64,000 nt of DNA from Streptomyces sp. APSN-46.1. Its GTDB lineage: Bacteria > Actinomycetota > Actinomycetes > Streptomycetales > Streptomycetaceae. The notes below the pieces were generated by a model. The model saw only the letters and a program-made list of their open reading frames with translations. It was not told where the DNA came from and made no database searches. The stretch is taken from assembly GCF_022815725.1 (NCBI RefSeq), contig NZ_JALGRF010000002.1, positions 372,001-436,000 of the forward strand, written 5' to 3'. The translations under genes and the position numbers were made by a program. Of this stretch, positions 62,609 through 64,000 are shown in pieces (the stretch's first letter is position 1; every line of letters begins with the position of its first letter).

Positions 62609-64000
62609 GTGCCCGCCATCCCCAGCCACGTGCCCGAGCCGAGCCGTACCGACCCGGCGCTGATCCGCAATTTCTGCATCATCGCGCACATCGACCACGG
62701 CAAGTCGACCCTCGCCGACCGGATGCTCCAGCTCACCGGTGTGGTCGACCAGCGGCAGATGCGCGCCCAGTACCTCGACCGCATGGACATCGAGCGTGAG
62801 CGCGGCATCACGATCAAGTCCCAGGCGGTCCGGCTGCCGTGGGCGCCCACCACGGGCGAGGGCCAGGGCAGCACCCACATCCTCAACATGATCGACACCC
62901 CCGGGCACGTCGACTTCACCTACGAGGTTTCCCGCTCCCTCGCCGCGTGCGAGGGCACGGTCCTCCTGGTGGACGCCGCCCAGGGCATCGAGGCCCAGAC
63001 CCTCGCCAACCTGTACCTGGCGATGGAGAAGGACCTCGCGATCGTCCCGGTCCTGAACAAGATCGACCTGCCGGCCGCCCAGCCGGAGAAGTTCGCCGAG
63101 GAGCTCGCGAACCTGGTCGGCTGCCAGCCCGAGGACGTGCTGCGCGTCTCGGCGAAGACCGGTCTCGGCGTGGACGCGCTGCTCGACAAGATCGTCGCCA
63201 CGGTTCCGGCCCCGGTCGGCCCCAAGGACGCCCCCGCCCGCGCCATGATCTTCGACTCGGTCTACGACTCGTACCGCGGCGTCGTCACGTACGTCCGTGT
63301 GGTCGACGGCCAGCTCAACAAGCGCGAGCGCATCCGGATGATGTCCACCGGCGCCACGCACGAGCTGCTGGAGATCGGCGTCTCCTCCCCGGAGATGACC
63401 CCGGCCGACGGCATCGGCGTCGGCGAGGTGGGCTACATCATCACCGGCGTGAAGGACGTCCGTCAGTCCAAGGTCGGTGACACCATCACCAGCCTGCACA
63501 ACGGCGCGACCGAGGCCCTCGGCGGCTACAAGGACCCGCGGCCGATGGTCTTCTCGGGCCTCTACCCGCTCGACGGCTCGGACTACCCGGATCTGCGCGA
63601 GGCCCTGGACAAGCTCCAGCTCAACGACGCCGCGCTCGTCTACGAGCCGGAGACCTCGGCGGCGCTCGGCTTCGGCTTCCGCGTCGGCTTCCTCGGCCTG
63701 CTCCACCTGGACGTGGTGCGCGAGCGCCTGGAGCGCGAGTTCGGTCTCGACCTGATCGCCACCGCGCCGAACGTGGTCTACCGCGTCGTCCTGGAGGACG
63801 GCAAGGAGGTCACCGTCACCAACCCGAGCGAGTTCCCCGAGGGCAAGATCTCGGACGTGTTCGAGCCGGTCGTACGGGCCACCGTGCTCGCGCCCACCGA
63901 GTTCATCGGCGCGATCATGGAGCTTTGCCAGACCCGCCGCGGCACGCTCCTCGGCATGGACTACCTCTCCGAGGACCGCGTCGAGATCCGCTACACCCTC
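62609..64000 (+). CDS. lepA: Elongation factor 4 (LepA), 3' end outside window
   Basis: Translational GTPase that back-translocates or remodels ribosomes. 464 of about 620 residues are present. The GTPase motifs are AHIDHGKST (G1), RERGIT (switch I), DTPGH (G3) and NKID (G4), followed by domain II and the EF-G-like domain ([20 protein letters not shown]). GTG 62609 is the start, with CAGGA before it. The frame is open to the window end. Confidence 0.96.
   Translation, partial: MPAIPSHVPEPSRTDPALIRNFCIIAHIDHGKSTLADRMLQLTGVVDQRQMRAQYLDRMDIERERGITIKSQAVRLPWAPTTGEGQGSTHILNMIDTPGHVDFTYEVSRSLAACEGTVLLVDAAQGIEAQTLANLYLAMEKDLAIVPVLNKIDLPAAQPEKFAEELANLVGCQPEDVLRVSAKTGLGVDALLDKIVATVPAPVGPKDAPARAMIFDSVYDSYRGVVTYVRVVDGQLNKRERIRMMSTGATHELLEIGVSSPEMTPADGIGVGEVGYIITGVKDVRQSKVGDTITSLHNGATEALGGYKDPRPMVFSGLYPLDGSDYPDLREALDKLQLNDAALVYEPETSAALGFGFRVGFLGLLHLDVVRERLEREFGLDLIATAPNVVYRVVLEDGKEVTVTNPSEFPEGKISDVFEPVVRATVLAPTEFIGAIMELCQTRRGTLLGMDYLSEDRVEIRYTL

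Overview
The window is high-G+C actinobacterial DNA with G/C-ending codons, GTG starts and almost no AT-rich sequence. The gene order, valS-folC-ndk-mreBCD-pbp2-rodA through rne-rplU-rpmA-obg-proB-proA-nadD-rsfS-leuS-comEA-comEC-holA-rpsT-lepA, is the conserved core of a Streptomyces chromosome. Matches to S. coelicolor are from memory, not from a search.

Layout. (1) 1-732: 3' part of an IS200/IS605-type tnpB. (2) 819-3440: valS with a strong terminator. (3) 3599-9818: a five-gene polysaccharide block with a GH26 mannanase-like exported enzyme, a small membrane protein, a membrane GT2 synthase, a GH113-like mannanase and a mannose-1-phosphate guanylyltransferase-like enzyme. Together they look like a beta-mannan synthesis and remodelling locus. 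(4) 9848-12214: folC, a DUF4233 protein and ndk. (5) 12508-18760: the wall-elongation/sporulation cluster mreB, mreC, mreD, pbp2, rodA. (6) 18866-24246: a CYTH-CHAD protein, a B12-type radical SAM protein, a VapBC-like toxin-antitoxin pair and the radical SAM partner protein. (7) 24482-30950: a very large RNase E/G, ribosomal proteins L21 and L27, and the GTPase Obg. (8) 31018-39540: a glycopolymer island (GT2, galE, GT4, a GT2-TagF fusion, a GtrB-type transferase and a GtrA flippase), probably for a teichoic-acid-like wall polymer. (9) 39619-42896: proB, a small conserved gene, an intergenic repeat array and proA. (10) 42973-49740: two membrane proteins sharing an identically placed SVVFDEDFV motif, an M48 peptidase, a 54-residue membrane protein, nadD, an LCP-type phosphotransferase, rsfS and a histidine phosphatase. 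(11) 49884-53691: two identical tRNA-Ala(GGC) genes around a small CxxC protein, then leuS with a leucine leader-peptide attenuator. (12) 53826-64000: a membrane-anchored protein, DegV, ComEA, ComEC, a YceI-domain protein, a small minus-strand gene, holA, rpsT (minus strand) and the start of lepA, which runs off the window.

The main theme is cell-envelope assembly next to housekeeping translation and nucleotide genes. The mre/pbp2/rodA machine, the glycopolymer island, the LCP transferase and the SVVFDEDFV proteins could cooperate in spore or lateral wall building. The mannan locus may supply a further extracellular polymer. Recurring regulatory features are a -10-like TAnnnT box six to eight bases before the start codon of about ten genes (probable leaderless transcription), strong hairpin terminators, a leuS attenuator, and two genes whose best start codon is CTG.
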